Part shown: in pieces, positions 26,016 to 35,486 of the stretch
How positions within the stretch are numbered: the first letter of the stretch is position 1
How the letters are laid out: each line of letters begins with the position of its first letter
Source of the DNA: Synechococcus sp. CS-1328
GTDB lineage: Bacteria > Cyanobacteriota > Cyanobacteriia > PCC-6307 > Cyanobiaceae
Direction of reading: 5' to 3'
Length of the DNA: 64,000 nucleotides
Assembly: GCF_025128095.1 (NCBI RefSeq)
Contig: NZ_JAHLYT010000068.1
Coordinates: forward strand, 38,675-102,674
Notes under the pieces: generated by a model
What the model saw: only the letters and a program-made list of their open reading frames with translations
What the model was told of the DNA's origin: nothing
Database searches by the model: none
Program-made: the position numbers and the translations under genes

Positions 26016-26488
26016 TGGCGTCAGCCCCCTTCTCAACTGAGCCACCGGTGACCGTCGATCCCGCCCGTAGCGGTCCTGATCCCGCCCTCGGCGCCGTGCT
26101 GGCCCCCCGCTTCTGGGTGGCCGCCGGCGTGGTGATCCTGGGCATCGCCCTGCTGACCTTGAAGCCCCTCTGGGGAGGAGCCCCGTGGCTCACGGCGACG
26201 GTAGTGCTGTTTGGCCTGGTGCTGGCCCTGCAGACGGCGCTGTTGCGGCTGCAGTTCGCCCATGCGGAGTTGCTGGTGTGGCGCGGTTCGACCTGCATCC
26301 GCCGCTTCCCCTATGCCGAGTGGATCAGCTGGCGCCTGTTCTGGCCTCCGGTCCCTGTGATCTTCTATTTCCGAGAGCAGAGCAGCATCCACCTGCTGCC
26401 GATGCTGTTCGAGGCCGAGGCCCTGGCTGAGCAGCTGCGCCGCCACCTGCCGCATCTGTCGCCAGAGTCCCCACCTGACAACGCCTGA
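26015..26488 (+). CDS. DUF3119 family membrane protein
   Basis: A 157-residue cyanobacterial protein with two membrane helices (VAAGVVILGIALLTL and TATVVLFGLVLALQ), followed by a soluble PH-like domain (FAHAELLVWRGSTCIRRFPY, then VPVIFYFREQSSIHLLPMLF). The function is unknown. The ATG at 26015 shares a base with the preceding TAA (TAATG), which couples its translation to the MlaE-type permease and hints at a role in lipid trafficking. Confidence 0.85.
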   Translation: MASAPFSTEPPVTVDPARSGPDPALGAVLAPRFWVAAGVVILGIALLTLKPLWGGAPWLTATVVLFGLVLALQTALLRLQFAHAELLVWRGSTCIRRFPYAEWISWRLFWPPVPVIFYFREQSSIHLLPMLFEAEALAEQLRRHLPHLSPESPPDNA

Positions 26489-26576
26489 ACCGAGATCGCC
26501 ACGTTCACGACTCCGCCTCCACTAGCACCGCTGCGCCTCCGCAGATTCCGCTTCCTGCCTCTGAACTCCTGGTCTG

Positions 26577-27656
26577 ATGACTGACAGCCGCACGCTGCCC
26601 GATCCCCCCACCCCGCTGAACGGCACTCCTGTCTCTCCAGCGGAAGGCCCCGAAGCTGCTGAGCAGGATCAGACGCGTGAAGGGCTGGGCACCGTGGGGC
26701 CTACGGGGGGCCCAGAGCAACCTGTGGTAGGGGAGCCTGCGGCGTCGGTTGCCCAGGAACCTTCGGTACCGGAGCCCCTGGACGCAGCCCGGGACAGCCT
26801 GCTGACCCTGGCGCTCCAGGATCTGACCGAACGCCACAGCGGCCTGAAAGAGGAGATCCGGCAACTGGAGCGGCGGCGGGAGCAGATCCAGCGCGAGATC
26901 GGCAGCAGCTTCAGTGGCCAGTCGGATGCGATCGCCCGCCGGCTCAAGGGCTTTCAGGACTACCTGGTGGGGGCGCTGCAGGATCTGGTGGTGGCGGCCG
27001 AGCAGGTGGAGCTGGTGGCCCAGCCCCTGGTGGTGCAGCCCTCACCGCTCGATCAGGTGGCCGCCGCATCAGCAGCTGCGGAAGCACCCGCCGCCGCGCC
27101 TGTGGCAGCGGCGGGCCTGTTCAGCCAGGACGACGCCCTGATTCGCTCCCGTTTGGAGCGCTACAGCGGCCAGCCTGATTTCTACGCGGATCCCTGGACC
27201 CTGCGGCGCACCCTTGAGGCAGCGCAGGCCGCCCTGCTGGAGGACTGGTTCCTGAATCAGGGCGGCCGCGGCGCCCAGGCCAGCGCCGGCAGCCGCAGCC
27301 GCAATGCCTTGATCGCCGGTGCGGCGGTGTCGATCCTCGGGGAGCTGTATGGCGAACGCTTCCAGACCCTGGTGCTGGCAGGCCAACCTGAGCGACTGGG
27401 TGAATGGCGGCGGGGTCTGCAGGACTGCCTCGGCCTCGGGCGGGAAGACTTCGGACCGAACAGCGGCATCGTGCTGTTCGAGCGGGCCGATGCCCTGATC
27501 GAGCGGGCCGACCGGCTCGAGGAGCGGGGCGAGCTGCCCTTCATCGTGATCGATGCGGCTGAACGGGTGGTGGAGGTGCCGATCCTGCAGTTCCCCCTCT
27601 GGCTGGCCTTCGCCGCCGGTCCCGGTGAACTGGTCGATGACGAGCAGACCTACTAG
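26577..27656 (+). CDS. DUF3086 family protein
   Basis: A 359-residue cyanobacterial protein. A disordered Pro/Glu-rich start (~80 residues) is followed by a coiled coil (DLTERHSGLKEEIRQLERRR), a Pro/Ala-rich linker, and a folded C-terminal domain (SRLERYSGQPDFYADPWTLR, ALIAGAAVSILGELYGERFQ, IVIDAAERVVEVPILQFPLW). The function is unknown. It consistently travels with DUF3119 and plsY in cyanobacteria as far as I recall, consistent with an envelope-lipid link. Confidence 0.85.
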   Translation: MTDSRTLPDPPTPLNGTPVSPAEGPEAAEQDQTREGLGTVGPTGGPEQPVVGEPAASVAQEPSVPEPLDAARDSLLTLALQDLTERHSGLKEEIRQLERRREQIQREIGSSFSGQSDAIARRLKGFQDYLVGALQDLVVAAEQVELVAQPLVVQPSPLDQVAAASAAAEAPAAAPVAAAGLFSQDDALIRSRLERYSGQPDFYADPWTLRRTLEAAQAALLEDWFLNQGGRGAQASAGSRSRNALIAGAAVSILGELYGERFQTLVLAGQPERLGEWRRGLQDCLGLGREDFGPNSGIVLFERADALIERADRLEERGELPFIVIDAAERVVEVPILQFPLWLAFAAGPGELVDDEQTY

Positions 27657-27789
27657 GTCGTTGCCGCACTGAGCTGTTGCTGCGCTGCATGGCGACCGCG
27701 TTGCGTTGCGAGGGAGCTGGCTGCTGCGCTGAGCTAGAGGGCCCTCCGTTGCGGCAAGCTCGCAGCGGTCGTTTGCGGCGTCCCGCCCC

Positions 27790-28446
27790 ATGCCCCTGCT
27801 GCTCCCCCTGATCATGCTGCTGGCCGGTTACCTGCTGGGGTCGCTCCCCTTCGGCTATCTGGCTGGTCGCTGGCTGCGCGGCATCGACCTGCGGCAGCAC
27901 GGGTCCGGCTCCACCGGCGCCACCAACGTGCTGCGGGAGGTGGGCAAGGGCCCTGCCCTGGCGGTGTTTCTGCTGGATGTGGGCAAGGGCATCGCCGCCG
28001 TGGTGCTGGCACGGGCCGTGCTCGAGCCCCTGGGCGAACCGCTCGGCAGCGGCGCCTGGTTGATCGACAGCGGCGTGGTGGCGGCCGGTCTTGCGGCTCT
28101 GGCCGGGCACATCTGGCCGGTCTGGCTGGGCTGGAAAGGGGGCAAGGCCGTGGCCACCGGGCTGGGCATGCTGATCGGTCTGACCTGGCCGGTGGGTCTG
28201 GCCTGCTTCGGCATCTTCCTCACGGTGCTGACCATCAGCCGCATCGTCTCCCTCTCCAGCGTGGTGGCGGCCCTCTCCCTGCCCCTGCTGATGCTGGGCT
28301 GGTTTGCCGGCAACGGCATGGGCCTGCGGCTTCCCTACCTCGCCCTCGCCGTGATCACCACCCTGCTGGTGGTCTGGCGCCATCGCAGCAACATCCAGCG
28401 CTTGCTGGCCGGAACGGAGCCACGGCTGGGCCAGCCGCGCCCCTGA
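27790..28446 (+). CDS. plsY: Acyl-phosphate:glycerol-3-phosphate acyltransferase
   Basis: PlsY transfers the acyl group of acyl phosphate to glycerol-3-phosphate, the first step of phospholipid synthesis, in the cytoplasmic membrane. The 218-residue protein has about five to six helices. The catalytic loops are GSLPFGYLAGRWLRG, HGSGSTGATNVLREVG, GHIWPVWLGWKGGKAVATGL and a final helix pair with SRIVSLSSV. It is fourth in a same-strand series after the MlaE-type permease, DUF3119 and DUF3086 genes. Confidence 0.95.
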   Translation: MPLLLPLIMLLAGYLLGSLPFGYLAGRWLRGIDLRQHGSGSTGATNVLREVGKGPALAVFLLDVGKGIAAVVLARAVLEPLGEPLGSGAWLIDSGVVAAGLAALAGHIWPVWLGWKGGKAVATGLGMLIGLTWPVGLACFGIFLTVLTISRIVSLSSVVAALSLPLLMLGWFAGNGMGLRLPYLALAVITTLLVVWRHRSNIQRLLAGTEPRLGQPRP

Positions 28447-28473
28447 GGGCTTCTCAGAGCCCCTGAGACTCGC

Positions 28474-29319
28474 TCAGGCCAGCGCCCGACTGCGCTCGGC
28501 TGCGGCCACGACCGCCTCGATCAACGCCGATCGCGCCCCGGCCCGCTCCAGGACCCGCAGGCCGGCGATGGTGGTGCCGCCCGGACTGCTGACCATGTCC
28601 TTGAGCTGGCCCGGATGGAGCTCCTGCTCGTGCAGCAGGGCGGCGGTGCCGGCCAGGGTGCGGTGCGCCAGGTGATGGGCCAGCACCCGCGGCAAGCCTG
28701 CTGCCACAGCCCCATCGGCCATGGCCTCGGCGATCAGGGCCACAAAGGCTGGCCCCGAGGAGGTCAGCGCCAGGAAAGCATCGAGCTGGCTCTCGGGCAG
28801 CTCCATCACATCGCCCACCCGCTCGAACAGGTCCTGGACCAGCTGGCGTTGCTGCGGCGTGGCCTGGGGCGTGGATGCTCCAGATCCCCCACCCCAGGCC
28901 AGGCCGGTAAGACCCTGGCGGACCAGGCAGGGGGTGTTGGTAACGGCCCGCACGCAGACCCGCTGCGGAAACAGACGCTGTAGCCGTTCCAGGGTCACAC
29001 CCGCCAACACGGAGATCAGCAGGCCTTGCCCAGCCGCACCGCCTGCGCCGGCCACACCGGCCGCTGCAGCGGCCGCCTGCTGCAGTTGCTGGGGCTTCAC
29101 CGCCAGCAACACCACTGGCGCTGCCCAGGCCTCGGCGGGATCAGTGCTCACCGCCAGGCCGTGGAGTTGGCGGAGGCGCTCGGAGGAGGCGGCGCTGGCC
29201 ACGGCCGCCCGCACGTCGGCGGGAGCCAGCTGGCCACTCTCGATCAGGGGAAACAGCAAGGCCTGGGCCATACGGCCCAGGCCGACCACGCCGAAGCGGG
29301 GGGATTCAGCGGAGCTCAA
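28474..29319 (-). CDS. proC: Pyrroline-5-carboxylate reductase
   Basis: Catalyses the last step of proline synthesis, NADPH-dependent reduction of P5C. The 281-residue protein has an N-terminal Rossmann loop (FGVVGLGRMAQALLFPL), a substrate-binding region (ITLERLQ... AVTNTPCLVRQGLTGLAW) and the signature near the C-terminus (HPGQLKDMVSSPGGTTIAGL, LERAGARSALIEAV). It lies 15 bases after sepF on the same strand, an order conserved in cyanobacteria. Confidence 0.95.
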   Translation of the reverse strand: MSSAESPRFGVVGLGRMAQALLFPLIESGQLAPADVRAAVASAASSERLRQLHGLAVSTDPAEAWAAPVVLLAVKPQQLQQAAAAAAGVAGAGGAAGQGLLISVLAGVTLERLQRLFPQRVCVRAVTNTPCLVRQGLTGLAWGGGSGASTPQATPQQRQLVQDLFERVGDVMELPESQLDAFLALTSSGPAFVALIAEAMADGAVAAGLPRVLAHHLAHRTLAGTAALLHEQELHPGQLKDMVSSPGGTTIAGLRVLERAGARSALIEAVVAAAERSRALA

Positions 29320-29334
29320 GCCGGAGGGTTGGGA

Positions 29335-29907
29335 TCAGAGACCCATATCCTGCCGTCCCCAGGCGGGGCTGGGGGCGGCCTCACTCTCAGCGGCGTGATC
29401 ACGGCTGCTCACCACCGTCGGCGACGACGACTCCTCCCCACCGGTGGTGGTGACGGTGACGCAGGACGGCGCGAACAGGAAGATGCTCTCCCCCACCCGT
29501 TCCTGGTGACCGTCGATGGCGAAGGTGCCGCCGGCCACGAAGTCGACGGCGCGCTGGGCCTGGTCCGGCTCCATCATCGTGAGGTTGAGGATCACGGTCT
29601 TGCGCTCGCGCAGCGCCTGGATGGCTCGGGGCATCTCATCGAAGCTGCGGGGCTCCATCAGGGTCACCTCCGCCGCCGAGGAGGAGAGGCCCGGCATGCC
29701 GATCACATTGGTGCCGCCAAAGGGATCCTCGGGGTTGAAATCGCTGGTCAGGGCCAGGGCGCTGCTGCTGCTGCCGATCGAACGGCTGGTGCTGCTGCTG
29801 GTACTGGAGTTGACGTCGCCGGCGTCATAGTCGAGGTCGTCGTCGTACTCGCCGTCGAGATAGTCATCGCCGGACACGACGGCACGCAGGCGGGAGAACA
29901 ACGACAC
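29335..29907 (-). CDS. sepF: Cell division protein SepF
   Basis: SepF (Cdv2 in cyanobacteria) bundles FtsZ filaments at the division ring. The 190-residue protein has an N-terminal amphipathic start ([18 protein letters not shown]), an acidic then Ser-rich linker (~residues 20-65), and a C-terminal SepF core ([58 protein letters not shown]). GTG 29907 is the start because MSLFSRLR is the family's conserved N-terminus; a GAGG lies about 10 bases upstream. The membrane-targeting helix is present. Confidence 0.93.
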   Translation of the reverse strand: MSLFSRLRAVVSGDDYLDGEYDDDLDYDAGDVNSSTSSSTSRSIGSSSSALALTSDFNPEDPFGGTNVIGMPGLSSSAAEVTLMEPRSFDEMPRAIQALRERKTVILNLTMMEPDQAQRAVDFVAGGTFAIDGHQERVGESIFLFAPSCVTVTTTGGEESSSPTVVSSRDHAAESEAAPSPAWGRQDMGL

Positions 29908-29977
29908 GGATGGAGCCTCTGTTGTGATGCTTGGCACCTGAATAGCGTCCCACGAGAACGGTTGCAAGCACTTCCCC

Positions 29978-30637
29978 TCAGGGGCGGTGCCCAAACAGGG
30001 TGCTGCCGAGCCTCAACCAGGTGCTTCCAGCGGCCACAGCCTCCCGCCAGTCGCCGCTCATCCCCATCGAGAGTTGCCCCAGATTCAGCTCTGCCGCCAG
30101 GTGCGCGCAGTCCTGGAACAGGGCCTGTCGTTCCGCGGCCTCCAGGCCCTGGGGGGCGATCGTCATCAACCCCAGCGGGCGCAGCGGCGCCAGGGCCCGC
30201 AGCTGCGGCCAGGCGGCCCGCAGCTCCTCCGGCTCGAAGCCGGTCTTGCTCGGATCGGGCCGCAGCTTCACCTGAAAGAACACCGCTGGGCTGAGGGCCT
30301 CCTCAGCGGCGATGCGAGCCAGGCGCTCGGCCAGGGCCAGGCTGTCGACCGAGTGGATCGTGCCGAACTGGCGCAGCACCCCACGGGCCTTGTTGGCCTG
30401 CAGCCGCCCGATGAAGTGCCAGTCGAGGGGCGACGCCAGCCCATCGAGATCGGCAAGCTCCTCCTGCTTGGTGATGGCCTCCTGCAGCCGACTTTCCCCA
30501 AAGCTGCGCTGGCCGGCGGCCACCGCCTCCCGGATCCGCTCGCTGGGCTGACCCTTGCTCACGGCCAGAACCTGGGTTGTTGCGGGCAGCTGTTGGCGTA
30601 CCTCGGAGAGACGCTCGGCCAACCCTGCCGCTGCCAT
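29978..30637 (-). CDS. pipY: PLP-homeostasis protein YggS/PipY
   Basis: A 219-residue single-domain TIM-barrel pyridoxal-phosphate protein of the YggS/PLPBP family. The PLP lysine lies in [14 protein letters not shown], followed by [27 protein letters not shown], and the phosphate-binding end [20 protein letters not shown] with RLGSTLFG. It buffers free PLP and has no known enzyme activity. It lies 11 bases after pipX, the gene whose product binds PII and NtcA, and is co-transcribed with it in cyanobacteria. Confidence 0.93.
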   Translation of the reverse strand: MAAAGLAERLSEVRQQLPATTQVLAVSKGQPSERIREAVAAGQRSFGESRLQEAITKQEELADLDGLASPLDWHFIGRLQANKARGVLRQFGTIHSVDSLALAERLARIAAEEALSPAVFFQVKLRPDPSKTGFEPEELRAAWPQLRALAPLRPLGLMTIAPQGLEAAERQALFQDCAHLAAELNLGQLSMGMSGDWREAVAAGSTWLRLGSTLFGHRP

Positions 30638-30648
30638 GACCGGTGAAT

Positions 30649-30915
30649 TCAGATGAAGGTCTGGTCGAACAGCTGCCGCCAGCGGGCGTGCACTTCAGGT
30701 CCTTCCCGCCGGGAGCGGGCCAGGTTCTGCTCGGCGTAGTGGCGGGCATCCATCAGCGGGATCACCTCAAAGTTGGCGCCCCTGGGCTGCAGCGTCACCA
30801 GAAAGAAGATTCTCTGGGCGTAGAGGGTCGCATAGAGATCGCAGTTCTCACCAGTCGGGGCGACCCGGTAGAGCATCCCGAAGGTGGGATGGTTGAGATA
30901 ACGCTCTGCGCTCAC
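30649..30915 (-). CDS. pipX: PII-interacting protein X (NtcA co-activator)
   Basis: PipX shuttles between the nitrogen sensor PII and the transcription factor NtcA, linking 2-oxoglutarate level to gene expression. The 88-residue protein shows the Tudor-like domain (YLNHPTFGMLYRVAPTGENC, then LYATLYAQRIFFLVTLQPRG, FEVIPLMDAR) and the C-terminal helices with RWRQLFDQTFI. GTG 30915 (MSAERYLNHPTFG) is chosen to match the known length of ~89; the open frame continues upstream into the neighbouring ecfT gene. Confidence 0.92.
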   Translation of the reverse strand: MSAERYLNHPTFGMLYRVAPTGENCDLYATLYAQRIFFLVTLQPRGANFEVIPLMDARHYAEQNLARSRREGPEVHARWRQLFDQTFI

Positions 30916-30937
30916 GTCGTCCGTTGGACTGGCGCCA

Positions 30938-31894
30938 TTAAAGAGCACCGACCTGCCAGCGCAGCAGCAACAGGGCCACCAGAGCGATTCCGCCGAGCAC
31001 CGTGGCACTGCCGAGCGAGGCCGGCGGCTGATGCAACCGGTCGGGCGCAAGCCAGTGGCCGCCCCGGGCCAGCAGGGCCTCGGCCCCCTGTTCCGCCCGC
31101 AGCAGCACATTGGCCAGCAGCCGTTCCCCCACCGCCAGCACCAGCGCCAGGCTTCCCTTCCAGCCGAGCTGCTTGAGGTTCACCGCCCGGGTGGAGATCG
31201 AGCGCAGCAGGTTCTGCAGCTCCTCCTGCACCAGCGGCAGGAAGCGGAGCGACAGCAGCAGGGTGAAACCGAGCCGGTCCACCGGCCAGCCCAGGGCAGC
31301 CAATGGCTTCAGGAACCAGCCGATCGCCCAGACCAGCGCCTCTGGGCTGGTGCTGAGCAGCAGCAGGTTGGCGCTGTGGATCAAGGTGAACAGCAGGGTG
31401 GCGCCGTTGAGGCCCAGCTCGGCCGAGCGACGGCTGATCACCAGCGGGCCCAGGGGAAGGGGCCCCAGCTGCACCGGACCCCAATGAACCAGCTCCCAGC
31501 TCTGGCCGGAGCGGCTGGGGGCGGGGCTGCCCGGTGGACCGGGCTCAAGACGCACTTCGTCCGGCGGGCGCTGCAGGGGCGCTGCAGGGGCCGATCCGGC
31601 CGGCAGCAGGGCGGACAGCACCCCCACGAACAGGGCCAGGGCGAGCAGCAGGGGCAGGCTGCGGCGCCACAGACGCCAGGGCAGGCCGCACACCGCCGTG
31701 ATCAGCAGCAGCAGGGCCACCAGGGCCAGGCGCCAGATCGGGCCGGCCAGGATTGGCGTCACCAGGAAAGCCACGGTCCAGCCGAGCTTGAGGCGCGGAT
31801 CCATCCGCTTCAGCCAGCTGCCGGCTCCGCTCTCCGCCTGGGAGTCGTCGTCGGCCACGTACTGGCCGATCGGCATCTGCCGCAGCCAGTCCAC
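30938..31894 (-). CDS. ECF transporter T component (CbiQ family)
   Basis: A 318-residue membrane protein of the CbiQ/EcfT family, the scaffold that couples ATPases to a substrate-binding S component in vitamin or metal uptake. Helices are visible near 35-55, 60-75 and 80-100, with others further on. The coupling motif region is GERLLANVLLRAEQGAEALLARG, an Ala-Arg-Gly helix of the family; it is cited by position near the C-terminus. It lies 23 bases upstream of pipX and its ATG is 1 base from the stop of der. The substrate is unknown. Confidence 0.88.
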   Translation of the reverse strand: MDWLRQMPIGQYVADDDSQAESGAGSWLKRMDPRLKLGWTVAFLVTPILAGPIWRLALVALLLLITAVCGLPWRLWRRSLPLLLALALFVGVLSALLPAGSAPAAPLQRPPDEVRLEPGPPGSPAPSRSGQSWELVHWGPVQLGPLPLGPLVISRRSAELGLNGATLLFTLIHSANLLLLSTSPEALVWAIGWFLKPLAALGWPVDRLGFTLLLSLRFLPLVQEELQNLLRSISTRAVNLKQLGWKGSLALVLAVGERLLANVLLRAEQGAEALLARGGHWLAPDRLHQPPASLGSATVLGGIALVALLLLRWQVGAL

Positions 31895-33259
31895 TCAGCG
31901 GCTGCGGCTCTGCTGGCGCGCCAGCTCCTTCTCGGCATCGCGCTGTTGCTTGCCGCGCCAGAACAGGCGGATCGGTGAGCCCTCGAAACCCAGCCCTTCC
32001 CGGATCTGCCGTTCCACATAGCGGCGGTAGGTTTCGCCGAACAGTTTGGGATCGTTCACGAACAGGGTGAAGCTGGGCGGACGGCTGGCCACCTGGGTGC
32101 CGTAATAGAGCCGCCCCTGGCGACCGCCGCGGCTGGTGGGGGGTGTGCGCCAGCTCAGGGCCTCCTGCAGCACCTCGTTCACCACCGAGGTGGTGACGCG
32201 GCGACGGTGCTGTTCCACCGCCAGCAGGGCCAGGGGGAAAATCGCTTCCACCCGCTGGCCGCTGAGGGCGGAGGTGAACAGCATCGGCGCCCAGTCGAGG
32301 AAATAGAGCTTGGCCCGGAGCTCCCGCTCCATCGCCGGCATGGTGTGGCTGTCCTTCTCGATCGCATCCCACTTGTTGACCACCACCACACAGGCGCGGC
32401 CGTCCTCCTCGATCCGGCCGGCCAGGCGCTGATCCTGTTCCGTCACCCCATCCTCAGCGTCGATCACCAGCACACAGACATCTGAGCGTTCGATCGCCTT
32501 GAAGCTGCGGTTGATCCCGAAGAATTCGGGGCCGTAGTTCACCGAACGGCGCCGGCGGATGCCGGCCGTATCAAGGATCTTCCAGGCCTTGCCTTCCCGT
32601 TCGATCGTGGTGTCGATCGTGTCTCGGGTGGTGCCGCGGATCGGACTGACGATCGCCCGGTTCTCACCGCAGATGGCATTGAGCAGGCTCGACTTGCCCA
32701 CATTGGGCCGGCCGATGATCGCCAGCTGGACCGGTTCCTCCGTTTCCACCTCTTCTGTGGGAGGCAGGAAACCCACCACCCGATCGAGCAGATCGCCGGT
32801 GCCGGCCCCGTGGATCGCTGAGATCGGATACGGTTCGCCCAGGCCCAGACCCCAGAATTCGGCCGCCATCGACAGGCCGGCTTCCGGCGATTCGCACTTG
32901 TTCACCGCCAGCAGCACGGGCACCTTCTGGCCCCTGAGCCATTCGGCGATCGATTGATCGGCGGCGGTTGATCCCTGCTTACCGTCGACAATCACCACGG
33001 CAACGGCGGCCTCCGCCAGGGCGAGGTTGGCCTGTTCGCGGATTTCCGGCAGGAATTCGCTGTCGTCATCAAACACCAGGCCGCCGGTATCGACCACGCG
33101 GAAGGTGCGATCCCGCCAGAATCCTTCCTGGTAGGTGCGATCACGGGTCACGCCCGGTTCGTCGTGCACGATCGCCTCGCGGCTGCGGCACAGGCGGTTC
33201 ACGAGGGTGGACTTGCCCACATTGGGTCGCCCGATGATGGCGACGACGGGTAGCGCCAA
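31895..33259 (-). CDS. der: Ribosome-associated GTPase Der (EngA)
   Basis: A double GTPase needed for 50S assembly. The 454-residue protein has G domain 1 with [16 protein letters not shown] at 8-23, DTGGLVF and NKCE, and G domain 2 near 180 with a second [24 protein letters not shown] and NKWD. A C-terminal KH-like domain follows ([20 protein letters not shown]). The start is TTG 33259 ([13 protein letters not shown]), unusual but forced by the conserved N-terminus and the lack of ATG or GTG. ecfT follows immediately. Confidence 0.96.
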   Translation of the reverse strand: MALPVVAIIGRPNVGKSTLVNRLCRSREAIVHDEPGVTRDRTYQEGFWRDRTFRVVDTGGLVFDDDSEFLPEIREQANLALAEAAVAVVIVDGKQGSTAADQSIAEWLRGQKVPVLLAVNKCESPEAGLSMAAEFWGLGLGEPYPISAIHGAGTGDLLDRVVGFLPPTEEVETEEPVQLAIIGRPNVGKSSLLNAICGENRAIVSPIRGTTRDTIDTTIEREGKAWKILDTAGIRRRRSVNYGPEFFGINRSFKAIERSDVCVLVIDAEDGVTEQDQRLAGRIEEDGRACVVVVNKWDAIEKDSHTMPAMERELRAKLYFLDWAPMLFTSALSGQRVEAIFPLALLAVEQHRRRVTTSVVNEVLQEALSWRTPPTSRGGRQGRLYYGTQVASRPPSFTLFVNDPKLFGETYRRYVERQIREGLGFEGSPIRLFWRGKQQRDAEKELARQQSRSR

Positions 33260-33377
33260 AGCGGCTTATCTCAACGACATTGCGTTTCCTGACACTACAG
33301 AGCGGCCGCGCGCCTGGCTGATCTGGCTAGGGAGGAGGTATCCCTCTCTGCCTTCCGCCTTCGGGCGGCGACGCCCC

Positions 33378-33761
33378 ATGGTGGAGCTGATTGCCGCGAT
33401 CGTGGTCGACCTCTCCGACCAGAAGCTCTACGCCTACGGCGCGGCAGAAACGCTGCTGCGTACGGTGCCTGTCAGCACCGGGCTGGCGTCGAGTCCGACC
33501 CCCACCGGTGAGGGGAAGGTCTACGGCAAGCATCGCAGCGTCACCATGCGCGGCAGCAGCTTTGTGGCGCCGAATGTGCCATGGGCCCTCTGTGTCACGC
33601 CGGATCAGGTGATCTGCCTGCACGGTGCGCCCTGGCAGGAGGCCGCCGGCCAGCGGTTCGGGGTGCCGCGCAGCCACGGCTGTGTTCGAGTGCCCAGCCC
33701 CCACGCCCGCTGGCTGTTCGAGCACACCCCCCTCGGCACGCCGGTGACGATCCGCCCCTGA
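33378..33761 (+). CDS. L,D-transpeptidase (YkuD domain)
   Basis: A 127-residue minimal YkuD domain: IAAIVVDLSDQKLYAYG, VPVSTGLASSPTPTGEG, and the catalytic His and Cys in ICLHGAPW and SHGCVRV. Such enzymes form 3-3 cross-links in peptidoglycan or attach proteins to it. No clear signal peptide precedes the domain from ATG 33378, so export is uncertain; the open frame upstream overlaps der on the other strand and is unlikely to be real. It is divergent from der, with ~118 bases between starts. Confidence 0.85.
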   Translation: MVELIAAIVVDLSDQKLYAYGAAETLLRTVPVSTGLASSPTPTGEGKVYGKHRSVTMRGSSFVAPNVPWALCVTPDQVICLHGAPWQEAAGQRFGVPRSHGCVRVPSPHARWLFEHTPLGTPVTIRP

Positions 33762-33797
33762 CCCGGCCCGGAATCGGCTGGTCCATGGATCCCCAGA

Positions 33798-34277
33798 TCA
33801 GGAGATCGGCAGGTCGCCGGGGTGGCCCTGCACAGGGTCGATCGGCGGCTCCAACAGCAGCGGCAGCGGGCCGCTCGCTGCCAGCGGCTCGCCCCGTTCC
33901 GCCAGGTGGGCCAGCAGCCAGTTCACCGCCGTGGCCCGGCGGGTGCGACGGGGGTACAGGCCGCCGATGCGGTAACCGGCGAAGCCCAGCTGTTCTTTCA
34001 GCAGCTGCTTGTGGGGCGGCGCGACCGAGCGGGTGAGCCGCACACTGGCCGGCCGCTCGGCAATCAGTTCAGGCGCCTGGGGGAAGGCCTCGGCCCAATC
34101 CAGGGACGTGTCGGGGCCCGCCAGCCAGATCTGCGCCACAGGGCGGTAGCCCAGGCGCCACCAGACCAGCTCACAGACGAAGCGATCACTGGTGCGATCG
34201 TCCAGCACCACCTCCAGCAGGCTGCGGCTGAGGGGAAAGGGGTGGGCCGTGGGCTCCGGGTTGGGCAAGGTCTGCAC
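33798..34277 (-). CDS. DUF1823 family protein
   Basis: A protein of about 159 residues from a family known in cyanobacteria and plastids (DUF1823): SRSLLEVVLDDRTSDRFVCE, LVWWRLGYRP, then ASVRLTRSVAPPHKQLLKEQ, LGFAGYRIGGLYPRRTRRAT and AVNWLLAHLAERG. The function is unknown. The frame is open far upstream through the antisense of dus; GTG 34277 is the first plausible start before the conserved block, with TTG 34268 as an alternative. Confidence 0.8.
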   Translation of the reverse strand: MQTLPNPEPTAHPFPLSRSLLEVVLDDRTSDRFVCELVWWRLGYRPVAQIWLAGPDTSLDWAEAFPQAPELIAERPASVRLTRSVAPPHKQLLKEQLGFAGYRIGGLYPRRTRRATAVNWLLAHLAERGEPLAASGPLPLLLEPPIDPVQGHPGDLPIS

Positions 34278-34415
34278 CGCAAGGGCCTCGTTCTCGCTCA
34301 GGCTGCTCGAGCTGGAGTTTCTGTCAAAGGATTCTGATCCGACCGAGGCATCGCCTGGTTCTGCACCACCTCGGATGATGGCTGCAGCACCATCGCCACC
34401 ACCATCGCCACCAAC

Positions 34416-35486
34416 GTGACTGTCGCCCCCACGCCCCTGACCCTCGCGGGCCGCGGCTGCAGCCGTCAGTTGCGCTGCCGGGTGCTGCAATCCCCCCTGG
34501 CCGGTGTGAGCGATCGCATCTTCCGCTCTCTGGTGCGCCGCTGGGCTCCTGATGCGCTGCTGTTCACCGAGATGGTGAACGCCACCAGCCTGGAGCTGGG
34601 CCATGGCCTGGCCAAGGTGGAGGAACTGGCGGAGGAGCCGGGACCGATCGGGGTGCAGCTGTTTGATCACCGCCCGGCGGCGATGGCGGACGCGGCCCGG
34701 CGCGCTGAAGCGGCCGGCGCCTTTCTGATCGACATCAACATGGGCTGCCCGGTGCGCAAGATCGCCCGCAAGGGCGGCGGCAGTGGCCTGATCCGCGATC
34801 CGGATCTGGCGGCACGGATCGTGGAAAGCGTCGCGGCAGCGGTGCGGATTCCGGTCACGGTGAAGACGCGCCTGGGCTGGTGCGGCAGCAGCGCCGATCC
34901 GGTGGGGTTTGCCATCCAGCTCCAGAACGCCGGTGCCCAGCTGCTCACCCTGCATGGCCGCACCCGCGAACAGGGCTTCCGGGGCCAGGCCGACTGGATC
35001 GCGATCGGCCGGGTGAAGGCGGCGCTGCAGATTCCGGTGATTGCCAATGGCGACATCACCGGCCCGGAGGAGGCCCTGCGCTGCTTGGCGATCACCGGTG
35101 CCGACGGCGTGATGGTGGGACGGGGGACCATGGGCCATCCCTGGTTGGTGGGCCGCATCGATGCCGCCCTGACGGGACGCGCCCTGCCGCCCATCCCTGG
35201 CCCCGCCGAACGGCTGGCCCTGGCCGCGGAGCAGCTGCAGGCCCTGGTGGCGGCCCGCGGCGATCACGGGCTGCTGATCGCCCGCAAGCACATGAGCTGG
35301 ACCTGCCAGGGCTTTGCAGGCGCGGCCCAGCTGCGCCATGCCCTGATGCGGGCCCCCACGCCGCCCGAGGCCCTGGCCCTGCTGACGCAAGCGGCCGCCT
35401 CGCTTCAGGGCAGCCCTGATCACGCCACCACCGATCAGGGCAGCACCTCCGGCCAGCTCTGCCGGATCAGCAGCAGCGAGAAGTAA
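34416..35486 (+). CDS. dus: tRNA-dihydrouridine synthase
   Basis: FMN-dependent enzyme that reduces specific uridines in tRNA D-loops. The 356-residue protein has an N-terminal TIM barrel with LQSPLAGVSDRIFRSLVRRW, IDINMGCPVRKIARKGGGSG (catalytic Cys in the NMGCP motif), TVKTRLGW, LTLHGRTREQGFRGQADW, IANGDI and VMVGRGTMGHPWL, followed by a helical domain. The start is GTG 34416. The last 52 bases overlap the 3' end of the convergent cobI gene, so the final ~17 residues are likely non-essential tail. Confidence 0.93.
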   Translation: MTVAPTPLTLAGRGCSRQLRCRVLQSPLAGVSDRIFRSLVRRWAPDALLFTEMVNATSLELGHGLAKVEELAEEPGPIGVQLFDHRPAAMADAARRAEAAGAFLIDINMGCPVRKIARKGGGSGLIRDPDLAARIVESVAAAVRIPVTVKTRLGWCGSSADPVGFAIQLQNAGAQLLTLHGRTREQGFRGQADWIAIGRVKAALQIPVIANGDITGPEEALRCLAITGADGVMVGRGTMGHPWLVGRIDAALTGRALPPIPGPAERLALAAEQLQALVAARGDHGLLIARKHMSWTCQGFAGAAQLRHALMRAPTPPEALALLTQAAASLQGSPDHATTDQGSTSGQLCRISSSEK

